Source of the DNA: Burkholderiales bacterium | GTDB taxonomy: Bacteria; Pseudomonadota; Gammaproteobacteria; Burkholderiales; Burkholderiaceae_C | Assembly (NCBI GenBank): GCA_006227785.1 | Contig: SBFU01000271.1 | Coordinates: forward strand, 1-9,363 | Length of the DNA: 9,363 nucleotides | Reading direction: 5' to 3' | Shown here: positions 1 through 6,071 of the stretch, piece after piece | How the letters are laid out: each line of letters opens with the position of its first letter | Position numbering within the stretch: position 1 is the stretch's first letter | Translations under genes and position numbers: made by a program | Notes under the pieces: model-generated | Told to the model about the DNA's origin: nothing | Databases searched by the model: none | Seen by the model: the letters and a program-made list of their open reading frames with translations, nothing else

Positions 1-706
1 ACCTGTGGTCCGCCAGTCGGACCGGGCCGAGGCCTACCAGGCGGCACTGGACCGGCTGGTGAACGCCGGCATGGCCTACCCCTGTGCCTGTTCCCGCAGG
101 GACATCGAACAGGCGATGGCCGCGACCGGGCGGCCGCATGAGCGGCACCACGCGCAGGTCTACCCGGGTACCTGCCGACCCGAGCGCGGTGGCCTGCGCG
201 GCCGGCCGGCGCGCGCCTGGCGTTTGCGCCTGCCGGATCCGCCCGAGTCGGTGGTGCACTGGACCGACCGCCGCCTGGGGCCCCTGTCGCAGGACGTCGG
301 CGTCGAGGTGGGTGACTTCGTGCTGCGCCGGGCCGACGGACTCTGGGCCTACCAGCTGGCGGTGGTGGTGGACGACGCGCACCAGGGCATCACCGATGTG
401 GTGCGCGGCGAGGATCTGGCGGACAACACCCCCCGCCAGGTTCTGCTGCAGAAGGCCCTGGGGCTGATCACGCCGCGCTACCTGCACACCCCATTGGTGC
501 TGGCCGAAGACGGTCAGAAGCTGAGCAAGCAGAACGGGGCCCAAGCCCTGGACCTGACGCAACCCGAGCAGGCCCTGCGCCAGGCGGCAGCCCGTCTGGG
601 TCTGCCGCCGCGCGAGGGCACCTGCTCTTCGTTGCTGGCTGCGTGGACAGACGACTGGCGCAACCGCCATGCCATGGCGGACGTCAACGTGACTCGCGCA
701 GGATGA
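1..706 (+). CDS. gluQ: Glutamyl-Q tRNA(Asp) synthetase, 5'-truncated
   Basis: This enzyme activates glutamate and attaches it to the cyclopentenediol of queuosine at position 34 of tRNA(Asp); it is a GluRS catalytic-domain paralogue without the anticodon-binding domain. The visible part is about 234 residues and opens in mid-domain ([10 protein letters not shown]), so the N-terminal HIGH-type nucleotide-binding motif lies off the left edge. Visible diagnostics are the zinc-site pattern C-x-C (codons at 83 and 89) followed by Tyr (161) and Cys (173), and a KMSKS-equivalent KLSKQ at 518-532. The protein ends about 55 residues after that motif, as expected for GluQ and far too short for a full GluRS. 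The GTG at 5 is internal to the domain, not a real start. The 3' end overlaps the convergent lipoprotein gene by 23 bases. A shortened GluRS is the only real alternative, and the early stop argues against it. Confidence 0.93.
   Translation, partial: PVVRQSDRAEAYQAALDRLVNAGMAYPCACSRRDIEQAMAATGRPHERHHAQVYPGTCRPERGGLRGRPARAWRLRLPDPPESVVHWTDRRLGPLSQDVGVEVGDFVLRRADGLWAYQLAVVVDDAHQGITDVVRGEDLADNTPRQVLLQKALGLITPRYLHTPLVLAEDGQKLSKQNGAQALDLTQPEQALRQAAARLGLPPREGTCSSLLAAWTDDWRNRHAMADVNVTRAG
664..680 (-). terminator. Hairpin just after lipoprotein gene stop (candidate terminator)
   Basis: CCGCCAT-GCC-ATGGCGG forms a perfect 7-bp stem with a 3-base loop. On the minus strand it begins three bases after the TGA at 686-684 that ends the lipid-transport operon. 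Only two T residues follow, so it is not a canonical intrinsic terminator. It also lies inside the gluQ coding sequence, so the inverted repeat could be incidental. Confidence 0.3.
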
Positions 707-1379
707 GGTCCATGCGCCGCTGGACCCGGTCGGCCATGACCTGGTCACCGGCCGCCCGCGCGCGCTCGCGCTGGACCCCGAGCCACGCCAACAGCGGGCG
801 GCTCCAGCCCTGGGCCGAGGCGGTATCGACAGCAATCGAAACCACCGCCGGCGACGCATCGCCGCGGCGCATGAGAACGGCAGCGGCCACCAGGCGTGAC
901 AACGGGTCGACAACGGCTGGTAACGCCTGGCGCGCCGCCTCACCACCGGCCAGCAGCGGACGCTGGGCCAGCGGCAGCCAGACCGCGTCCCCGGGCAGGG
1001 GCTGGCCCACCAGGTACCGGGCATAGGCCTGCTCGGCTTGGGCCGCATCGTTGGCCAGGGCCTCATAGGGCTCGCAGGGACTGAAATCCAGAGCCGCCAC
1101 GCGTGCGGCGCACAGACCCAGCTCGGCCCGCGCCAGCAAATCGGCACGCCCGGTTCGGGCCAGCTCACGGCGAACCCGCGCCATCTCCGCCGCCTCGATG
1201 GTCGACAGGCCGGTCAGACCGGCCTTCTGGGCCCGCTCCAGGCTGGCGCGTGCGCTCATCTGCCAGTCCGGTGGCGGGGGCGTACTGCCGCAGGCCGCCA
1301 ATGCCAGCGCCAGACCCAGCCACAAGCCGGCACGGATCGCGCCACGTACAAAGCCCGGTTCGATCGCACGGTGTGTCAT
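684..1379 (-). CDS. Predicted lipoprotein of the MCE operon, function unknown
   Basis: A 231-residue protein I cannot assign to a named family. Its N-terminus is a lipoprotein signal: a hydrophobic stretch ends in LALAAC, giving lipidated Cys30, followed by Gly at +2 and a short proline run (34-37). No Asp sits at +2, so outer-membrane sorting by Lol is predicted. The mature part is alanine- and leucine-rich and looks all-helical, like a small TPR-type helical-hairpin array; Cys90 and Cys102 could form a disulfide. The start is the ATG at 1379, whose bases overlap the TGA of the upstream MCE gene (ATGA, 4 bases), so translation is probably coupled; an upstream in-frame start at 1415 would lie inside that gene. 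PqiC/DUF330 auxiliary lipoproteins often occupy this operon position, but this sequence does not look like one. A role as outer-membrane partner of the MCE protein is inferred from position only. Confidence 0.82.
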   Translation of the reverse strand: MTHRAIEPGFVRGAIRAGLWLGLALALAACGSTPPPPDWQMSARASLERAQKAGLTGLSTIEAAEMARVRRELARTGRADLLARAELGLCAARVAALDFSPCEPYEALANDAAQAEQAYARYLVGQPLPGDAVWLPLAQRPLLAGGEAARQALPAVVDPLSRLVAAAVLMRRGDASPAVVSIAVDTASAQGWSRPLLAWLGVQRERARAAGDQVMADRVQRRMDLILRESR

Positions 1380-2401
1380 GGCAGGCGGATCTCCGTCTCG
1401 CGGGCGAAAGGCCAACGACGGTTGATGTCGTTGACCAGCGATTCGATCTGGCGCAGGCTTGACTCCACCTCGGCCCGCAACGCCCCCAGATCGGTGGTGG
1501 CTTCACGGGTGTTGCTGGCAATGCCCTGCGCCTCGACCAGAACGGCATCGACCTTTTGCAAGGAGGAACGGGTGTCGGCCAGCAGGCCGTCCAGCTGCCT
1601 GACCAGCGTGCGGACCTCGGCGACCAGTCCTGGGTCGGCGGTCGCGCCCGTCTGGTCAGGCGCACCGAACACCTGGCGATCGGCGTTGGCCACCAGACCA
1701 TCCAGACGACCGACCAGCGCCTCCGAACGGGCCAGCAGCGCGTTGGCGCCGTCAATGGTGCTCACCAGCTTGCGGGCGTCGGCCTCGTTGCCCATCAGCA
1801 CACCCAGGGCGCCTTGCGGACCTTTGAGCTGTCCGGTCACGTCCTGCACGTTGGCCAGGCTGGCCGCCAGCGCACCCTCGGGTGCGGTCAGGCCGTTGAG
1901 GTTGCTCAGCAGGTCGCGCACCTGGGCCATGAGGCGGGGCAGTTCGGCCATGGCATCGCCCTTGAGCACCTGCCTTTCAGCGCCGTCCTCCAGCTGCGGA
2001 TCGTCCAGGATGCCACTGAAGGCCCGGATGCGGGTGCCGCCCACCAGCGCGCGCTCCATGGTGAACACACTGGAGGTGCGCAGCCAGCGGGCGTCCTTGG
2101 TTGGCACATCGATCAGGATGCGGGCATTGCCGTCGTCGCCCAGCTCGATGCGCGAGACACGGCCGATGGGGAAGCCGGCAAAGGTCATGTTCATACCCAC
2201 CACCACCCCCTCGGAATCGTCCGAGATCAGCACCAGACGCTGGGTGCGCTCGAACATGCCGCGTGCATACATGACGTACACCGCGGAGACAACGAGCAAC
2301 AGGACCATGGAGATCAGCAGCATGGCGGCCTTGAGCTCCAGGTTGCGGACCGGTGGCGCGTCGCTCGACGCTGGCGGTGGAGTTGGGGTGTCAGGGTTCA
2401 T
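1376..2401 (-). CDS. MlaD-family MCE-domain lipid-transport protein
   Basis: A 341-residue inner-membrane-anchored substrate-binding protein of an MCE-type lipid transporter. In order: a proline-rich cytoplasmic tail (1-20), one membrane helix (about 25-46), one MCE domain (about 52-130) containing the typical core FAGFPIGRVSRIEL at 74-87, then a long, mainly helical C-terminal region (about 150-327) and a short tail ending ETEIRLP. MCE proteins form hexameric rings that pass hydrophobic lipids across the periplasm. E. coli MlaD is about 183 residues, so this protein carries roughly 150 extra residues of predicted helix or coiled coil, resembling PqiB-type needles more than MlaD. The ATG at 2401 lies 21 bases after the permease stop, with no clear Shine-Dalgarno sequence. 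The TGA overlaps the lipoprotein start by four bases. The family call is firm; the substrate is unknown. Confidence 0.9.
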   Translation of the reverse strand: MNPDTPTPPPASSDAPPVRNLELKAAMLLISMVLLLVVSAVYVMYARGMFERTQRLVLISDDSEGVVVGMNMTFAGFPIGRVSRIELGDDGNARILIDVPTKDARWLRTSSVFTMERALVGGTRIRAFSGILDDPQLEDGAERQVLKGDAMAELPRLMAQVRDLLSNLNGLTAPEGALAASLANVQDVTGQLKGPQGALGVLMGNEADARKLVSTIDGANALLARSEALVGRLDGLVANADRQVFGAPDQTGATADPGLVAEVRTLVRQLDGLLADTRSSLQKVDAVLVEAQGIASNTREATTDLGALRAEVESSLRQIESLVNDINRRWPFARETEIRLP

Positions 2402-2422
2402 GCCGGCAATGGGTCACAGGTC

Positions 2423-3229
2423 TCAATAGTAGTTGCCCACCAGCGAGATCACCTCGATGATGAGGATGACCGACAGCAGGCGGGCGAATTCCGAGATGTC
2501 GCTGCGACGGCCGAAACGGCCCTGAGGGTCGCGCAAGGCGCTGGCCGCAAACGGCACGATGGCCACCGCCAGGCTGAAGAACAGGGTCTTCAGCACAAAG
2601 ATCAGCGAAACCGCCGGGGTGAACACGGCACCGACCCCGCGGGTGTATTCGGGCACGCCCCAAAAGGAGAGGCCATACACGTTGATGTAGGTCAGCAGCA
2701 GCGCGATGACGCCGCTCAGGCCGGCCAGCAACATCACCGACAGGCTCGCACCGAGCGCGCGCGGCAGCAATTCTTCACGCAACAGTGGCTGGTGATCGAC
2801 CTGGTCGCCCCTGCGCAGGCGCTCGGCCAGGCGGCGACGCAGCTCCTGCGCGCCCGGCAGGGCGTAGCGCAAGGCCACAAACATGGCGGCATAGAGCGGA
2901 ATGAGTTCCAGCACCAGGGTGCGCACCAGCACCTCCAGAGCGTACTGCGACAGGCCGTAGCTCAGGGCCGTGGCCACCACGATGCGGATGAGCACCAGGC
3001 TGACCAGGGCGGACAGCACCAGGAAACTGTTGATCTGCGGCAGGGTGGCCTGCACCAGGTGGGTCAGCACCGCGGTGCGCTGCGGGCCCTGTCGGTAGCT
3101 GGAGGGCAGTGTGGCCAACACCAGGATCTGGGCGCCGATCAGGATCACGTTCCACCACGCCATCCAGGCGGCGCGCGCCTGCCGGCCCCAGCGGACCAGG
3201 AAATGGGGTGGGTGCCAGTCCGGACTCAT
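2423..3229 (-). CDS. Divergent MlaE-like permease, first gene of the operon
   Basis: A 268-residue polytopic membrane protein. Hydrophobic segments lie near 25-42, 66-90, 100-122, 160-182, 201-232 and 248-266, and the C-terminus ends ISLVGNYY. Size, topology and the MCE gene directly downstream point to the MlaE permease family (DUF140), which extracts or inserts lipids at the inner membrane. It is divergent. Where MlaE proteins carry the coupling helix that contacts the ATPase (roughly AEIG-x-M-x-VTEQIDAL), this one has a charged stretch, GAQELRRRLAERLRRGDQVD (126-145), followed by EELLPRALG, which may match the family's later P-x-x-x-L-x-x-PR region. The start is taken as the ATG at 3229; an in-frame extension to 3361 is possible, but its cysteine- and proline-rich sequence is unlike a permease. 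There is no Shine-Dalgarno sequence; a -10-like TATCAT lies 11 bases upstream. No ATPase gene is in the operon. The family call rests mainly on context and topology. Confidence 0.75.
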   Translation of the reverse strand: MSPDWHPPHFLVRWGRQARAAWMAWWNVILIGAQILVLATLPSSYRQGPQRTAVLTHLVQATLPQINSFLVLSALVSLVLIRIVVATALSYGLSQYALEVLVRTLVLELIPLYAAMFVALRYALPGAQELRRRLAERLRRGDQVDHQPLLREELLPRALGASLSVMLLAGLSGVIALLLTYINVYGLSFWGVPEYTRGVGAVFTPAVSLIFVLKTLFFSLAVAIVPFAASALRDPQGRFGRRSDISEFARLLSVILIIEVISLVGNYY

Positions 3230-3240
3230 GACTGGGCCGC

Positions 3241-3246
3241 ATGATA
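3241..3246 (-). promoter_or_regulatory. Possible -10 element (TATCAT) for the lipid-transport operon
   Basis: On the minus strand TATCAT lies 11 bases before the permease ATG. A start site at the usual distance would leave a leader of only about five bases. The -35 position at a 17-base spacer reads CGGACG, a poor match to TTGACA. The evidence is the hexamer and its position only. Confidence 0.25.
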
Positions 3247-3379
3247 GCCCGCGGAGGACCCGTCGTCCGGGGTCGCAAGGTGAGCAAAGGTGACAGCACG
3301 GGATGGCAACATGGTGGAAACACGCTGGGCGAACCGGGACCGATGGGGTCACACTGGGCACAGGACTTCAACACACCCT

Positions 3380-3385
3380 GGAGGA
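3380..3385 (+). promoter_or_regulatory. Strong Shine-Dalgarno (GGAGGA) fixing the ligase start
   Basis: GGAGGA lies five bases before the ATG at 3391. It selects this ATG over the in-frame upstream ATG at 3241, whose 50-residue extension has no resemblance to a ligase N-terminus. Confidence 0.75.
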
Positions 3386-3390
3386 TTCTC

Positions 3391-4944
3391 ATGAACCCGG
3401 CCGTACGCCGCCAGACCATCGCCGACGCCCTGCACCGCACCGCCTGCCGCCTGCCCGACAAACTGGCGATCGTGTGTGGTCAGACCCGCTGGACCTACGC
3501 CGAGTTCAACGCCCTGGTCAGCCGCCTGGCGGCAGGACTGAACCGCATCGGCATTGGCGAGGGCGACAAGGTGGCCGTGCTGGCGCGCAATTCGCATGGG
3601 TTTGCCGCGCTCCGTTTTGCGCTGGCGCGACGCGGCGCTGTCCTGGTGCCGATCAACTTCATGCTCAAGGCCGAAGAGGTGGCCTATATCCTGCGCCATG
3701 CCGGCGCCCGCACACTGGCCACCGACAGCGGCCTGGCCGCGCTGGCCCGCGACGCCGCTGCTCTGGACACCCTGGTCGGCCAGTTCATCTGGTTGCCGTC
3801 GGAAGACGCCAGCGAGCCCATCGACGGCATGCACCGCTTCGAGGACCTGGCCAGCTGCTCCGACCCGCTGCCACCGGCAGGCACACAAAGCACCGATCTG
3901 GCCCAGATCGTCTACACCAGCGGTACCGAATCGATGCCCAAAGGCGCCATGCTCACCCATGAAGCAGTGCTCTGGCAATACGTGAGCTGCGTCATCAACG
4001 CCGAGATCGCGGAGCAGGACCGCACCCTGCATGCCCTGCCCTTGTACCACTGCGCCCAGCTGGACGTGTTCTTTGGTCCGGCCATCTACATTGGCAGCAG
4101 CAACGTCATCACCGGCAAACCGACACCGGACAACCTGCTGGCGCTGCTGGAGCAGCACCAGATCACGAGTTTCTTTGCACCACCCACCGTGTGGATCGCG
4201 CTGTTGCGTTCGCCCCTGTTCGATGCGGACCGGTTGGCCCACCTGGCCAAGGGCTATTACGGCGCCTCCATCATGCCGGTCGAGGTGCTCAAGGAGCTGG
4301 CCTCGCGCCTGCCCCGGGTGCGGCTTTGGAACCTGTATGGCCAGACCGAAATCGCGCCGCTGGCCACCATGCTCGCGCCCGAAGACCAGCTGCGCAAGCC
4401 CGGCTCGTGTGGCAAGGCGGTCATCAATGTGGAGACACGGGTCGTGAACGACGCCATGCAGGATGTGGCCCCCGGCGAGGTGGGCGAGATCGTGCACCGC
4501 TCGCCGCACCTGATGCTGGGCTACTTCAACGACCCCGAGCGTACCGAGGCGGCATTTGCCGGCGGCTGGTTCCACAGCGGCGACCTGGCCACCGTTGACG
4601 AGGAGGGCTACATCAGTGTGGTCGACCGCAAGAAGGACATGATCAAGACCGGTGGCGAAAACGTGGCCAGCCGCGAGGTGGAGGAGATGATCTACCGCCT
4701 GCCCGCCGTCAGCGAGGTGGCGGTGATCGGCCTGCCGGATCCGAAGTGGGTCGAGGCGGTGACGGCGGTGATCGTGCTCAAGGCCGGCCAGAACCTGACC
4801 GAGGCCGAGGTGGTGGCCCACTGCCATGAACACATGGCGCACTTCAAGGCGCCCAAACGCGTGGTGTTCACCGACGCCCTGCCCAAGAACCCCAGCGGCA
4901 AGCTGCTCAAGCGCGAGCTGCGCCAGCGCTACTCGCCCGCCTGA
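3391..4944 (+). CDS. Fatty-acyl-CoA synthetase-like AMP-forming ligase
   Basis: A 517-residue cytoplasmic member of the ANL (acyl-CoA synthetase/luciferase) superfamily: it activates a carboxylic acid with ATP to an acyl-adenylate and transfers the acyl group to CoA. Visible motifs: phosphate-binding loop YTSGTESMPKG (175-185); LYGQTE (315-320); WFHSGDL (393-399), with the ribose-binding Asp398; DRKKDMIKTGGENV (412-425), covering the hinge and the A8 glycine loop; and PSGKLLKREL (501-510), with the adenylation lysine K504. The P-loop has Glu-Ser where most relatives have Thr-Gly (SGTTGxPKG). Length is typical of FadD-type and short- or medium-chain ligases; the substrate cannot be read from sequence, and fatty acid is the most likely class. 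It starts divergently from the lipid-transport operon, which suggests but does not prove a lipid-related role. Its 3' end overlaps queG, on the opposite strand, by 16 bases. Confidence 0.9.
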   Translation: MNPAVRRQTIADALHRTACRLPDKLAIVCGQTRWTYAEFNALVSRLAAGLNRIGIGEGDKVAVLARNSHGFAALRFALARRGAVLVPINFMLKAEEVAYILRHAGARTLATDSGLAALARDAAALDTLVGQFIWLPSEDASEPIDGMHRFEDLASCSDPLPPAGTQSTDLAQIVYTSGTESMPKGAMLTHEAVLWQYVSCVINAEIAEQDRTLHALPLYHCAQLDVFFGPAIYIGSSNVITGKPTPDNLLALLEQHQITSFFAPPTVWIALLRSPLFDADRLAHLAKGYYGASIMPVEVLKELASRLPRVRLWNLYGQTEIAPLATMLAPEDQLRKPGSCGKAVINVETRVVNDAMQDVAPGEVGEIVHRSPHLMLGYFNDPERTEAAFAGGWFHSGDLATVDEEGYISVVDRKKDMIKTGGENVASREVEEMIYRLPAVSEVAVIGLPDPKWVEAVTAVIVLKAGQNLTEAEVVAHCHEHMAHFKAPKRVVFTDALPKNPSGKLLKRELRQRYSPA

Positions 4945-6023
4945 GCAGGCCCCTGGGCCAGGGCCCAGGCCACATGCTCGCGCACCGTGGTGTCGGGGTG
5001 TTCCAGGCGCGCCCGCAAACTGGCGCGCAGCGTTTCATCGTTGCGCTGGCGCAGCGCGTTGCCCATGGCCACAGCGATGTTGCGCAACCAGCGCGCATGC
5101 CCGATGCGCCGTATCGGGCTGCCTTCGGTGCGGCGCAGGAACTCGTCTTCTGGCCAGGCGAACAGCTCCGCCAGCGTGGAACCGGCGAGACCTTCGCGCG
5201 GGTCGAAATCGGGCAAGGGGCTGCGCCGGGCGAATTTGTTCCACGGGCAGACCAGCTGGCAGTCGTCACACCCGTAGATGCGGTTGCCCATCAGCGGACG
5301 CAGTTCGAGCGGAATGGGTCCGTCGTGCTCGATGGTGAGGTAGGAGATACAGCGGCGCGCATCCAGACGGTAGGGGGCGACGATGGCCGCGGTCGGACAG
5401 CCATCGATGCAGGCGCTGCAGGCACCGCAGTGATCGCTTACCGGCGCGGTCGGTGGCAGGGCCACATCGACATAGATTTCGCCCAGGAAGAACATGGAGC
5501 CGCCCTCACGACCCAGGATGAGGGTGTGCTTGCCGCGCCAGCCCTGCCCGCTTCGGCGCGCCAGCTCGGCCTCCAGCACCGGCGCCGAATCGGTGAACAC
5601 ACGGTGCCCGAACGGGCCCAGTTCGTCGGCCATGCGGTCGGCCAGTTTCTGCAGCCGGTTGCGCAGCACCTTGTGGTAGTCGCGGCCACGCGCGTACACC
5701 GACACGGTGGCCTCGCCGGATCTTTGCAGGCGGGACAGCTCCTGCTGCGCCCAGTCTGGCGTGGCGGTGCGCGGCAGGTAGTCCATGCGCGCCGTGACCA
5801 CGCTCACCGTGCCGGGCACCAGTTCGGCGGGCCGGGCGCGCCTGAGGCCATGGGCAGCCATGTAGTCCATGCTGCCGTGAAATCCGGCCGCCAGCCAGTC
5901 CCGAAGGCCGCTTTCGGCGTCTGAAAGGTCGACACCGGTCACCCCGATTTGGGAGAATCCGAGTTCCTGGCCCCAGGCCTGCAAGCGCGAGATGAATTGA
6001 GCAGCGACAAGACCGGTCTTCAT
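4929..6023 (-). CDS. queG: Epoxyqueuosine reductase
   Basis: A 364-residue cytoplasmic iron-sulfur and cobalamin enzyme that reduces epoxyqueuosine to queuosine in tRNAs with GUN anticodons, the final step of queuosine synthesis. Visible: the N-terminal domain with GFSQIGVTG (22-30); the TDSAPVLE motif (144-151), with Asp145 as the expected catalytic acid; a ferredoxin-like module with eight cysteines for two 4Fe-4S clusters (C199, C202, C205, C209, then C225, C252, C255, C259); and a C-terminal helical HEAT-like tail (about 300-355). Length fits the family. The ATG at 6023 gives the expected MKTGL... start; the frame stays open to 6614, but that extension runs antisense through tsaE and is rejected. 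There is no Shine-Dalgarno sequence; TACAAT lies nine bases upstream. Its TAG stop lies 16 bases inside the convergent ligase gene. It is functionally linked to gluQ, which modifies the queuosine that QueG produces. Confidence 0.96.
   Translation of the reverse strand: MKTGLVAAQFISRLQAWGQELGFSQIGVTGVDLSDAESGLRDWLAAGFHGSMDYMAAHGLRRARPAELVPGTVSVVTARMDYLPRTATPDWAQQELSRLQRSGEATVSVYARGRDYHKVLRNRLQKLADRMADELGPFGHRVFTDSAPVLEAELARRSGQGWRGKHTLILGREGGSMFFLGEIYVDVALPPTAPVSDHCGACSACIDGCPTAAIVAPYRLDARRCISYLTIEHDGPIPLELRPLMGNRIYGCDDCQLVCPWNKFARRSPLPDFDPREGLAGSTLAELFAWPEDEFLRRTEGSPIRRIGHARWLRNIAVAMGNALRQRNDETLRASLRARLEHPDTTVREHVAWALAQGPAQAGE
4952..4969 (+). terminator. Hairpin after the ligase stop (candidate terminator)
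   Basis: CCTGGGC-CAGG-GCCCAGG is a perfect 7-bp, very GC-rich stem with a 4-base loop, starting eight bases after the ligase TGA (4942-4944). It lies within the last codons of queG on the other strand. No T-run follows, so intrinsic termination would be non-canonical; it could instead block convergent transcription or protect the 3' end. Chance from coding constraint is possible. Confidence 0.3.
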
Positions 6024-6032
6024 GGCACAACG

Positions 6033-6038
6033 ATTGTA
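6033..6038 (-). promoter_or_regulatory. Probable -10 element (TACAAT) for queG
   Basis: On the minus strand CCTACAAT ends nine bases before the queG ATG. A normal start site would leave a leader of about three bases. The -35 match is weak (GCCTTC at a 17-base spacer). The same CCTACAAT octamer precedes mutL in this window. Confidence 0.4.
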
Positions 6039-6071
6039 GGAAGCCTCGCTGGTGCGAAGGCATCCGGCACG

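Larger units (their letters stand above)
3230..3390. promoter_or_regulatory. Divergent intergenic region between permease and acyl-CoA synthetase genes
   Basis: These 161 bases separate the starts of two divergent genes and must hold both promoters. Visible elements are the minus-strand TATCAT (3241-3246), a small inverted repeat GACCC-8-GGGTC (3257-3261 and 3270-3274) that could be incidental at this GC content, and the ribosome-binding site for the plus-strand gene at 3380-3385. I found no convincing sigma-70 promoter for the plus-strand gene and no operator I recognise. Confidence 0.5.

Noticed and set aside
1038..2429. A 463-codon plus-strand open frame over the lipoprotein and MCE genes
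   Set aside because: Ser/Arg/Thr-rich shadow of the minus-strand genes, which have a lipobox, a membrane helix and an MCE core.
1556..3244. A 562-codon open frame on the plus strand opposite the MCE and permease genes
   Set aside because: The translation is Gln/His/Gly-rich and low in complexity, the mirror of hydrophobic membrane-protein codons on the other strand; no motif and no plausible start.
3230..3361. 44-residue N-terminal extension of the permease frame
   Set aside because: The extension is Cys/Pro-rich, has no membrane character and runs into the region needed for promoters; ATG 3229 gives a normal permease start.
3241..3390. Upstream ATG giving the ligase a 50-residue N-terminal extension
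   Set aside because: No ribosome-binding site at 3241, no family resemblance in the extension, and a strong GGAGGA five bases before ATG 3391.
3349..4842. A 497-codon minus-strand open frame opposite the acyl-CoA synthetase
   Set aside because: The plus strand carries every catalytic motif of the ligase; the antisense product is His/Gln/Gly-rich without domain features.
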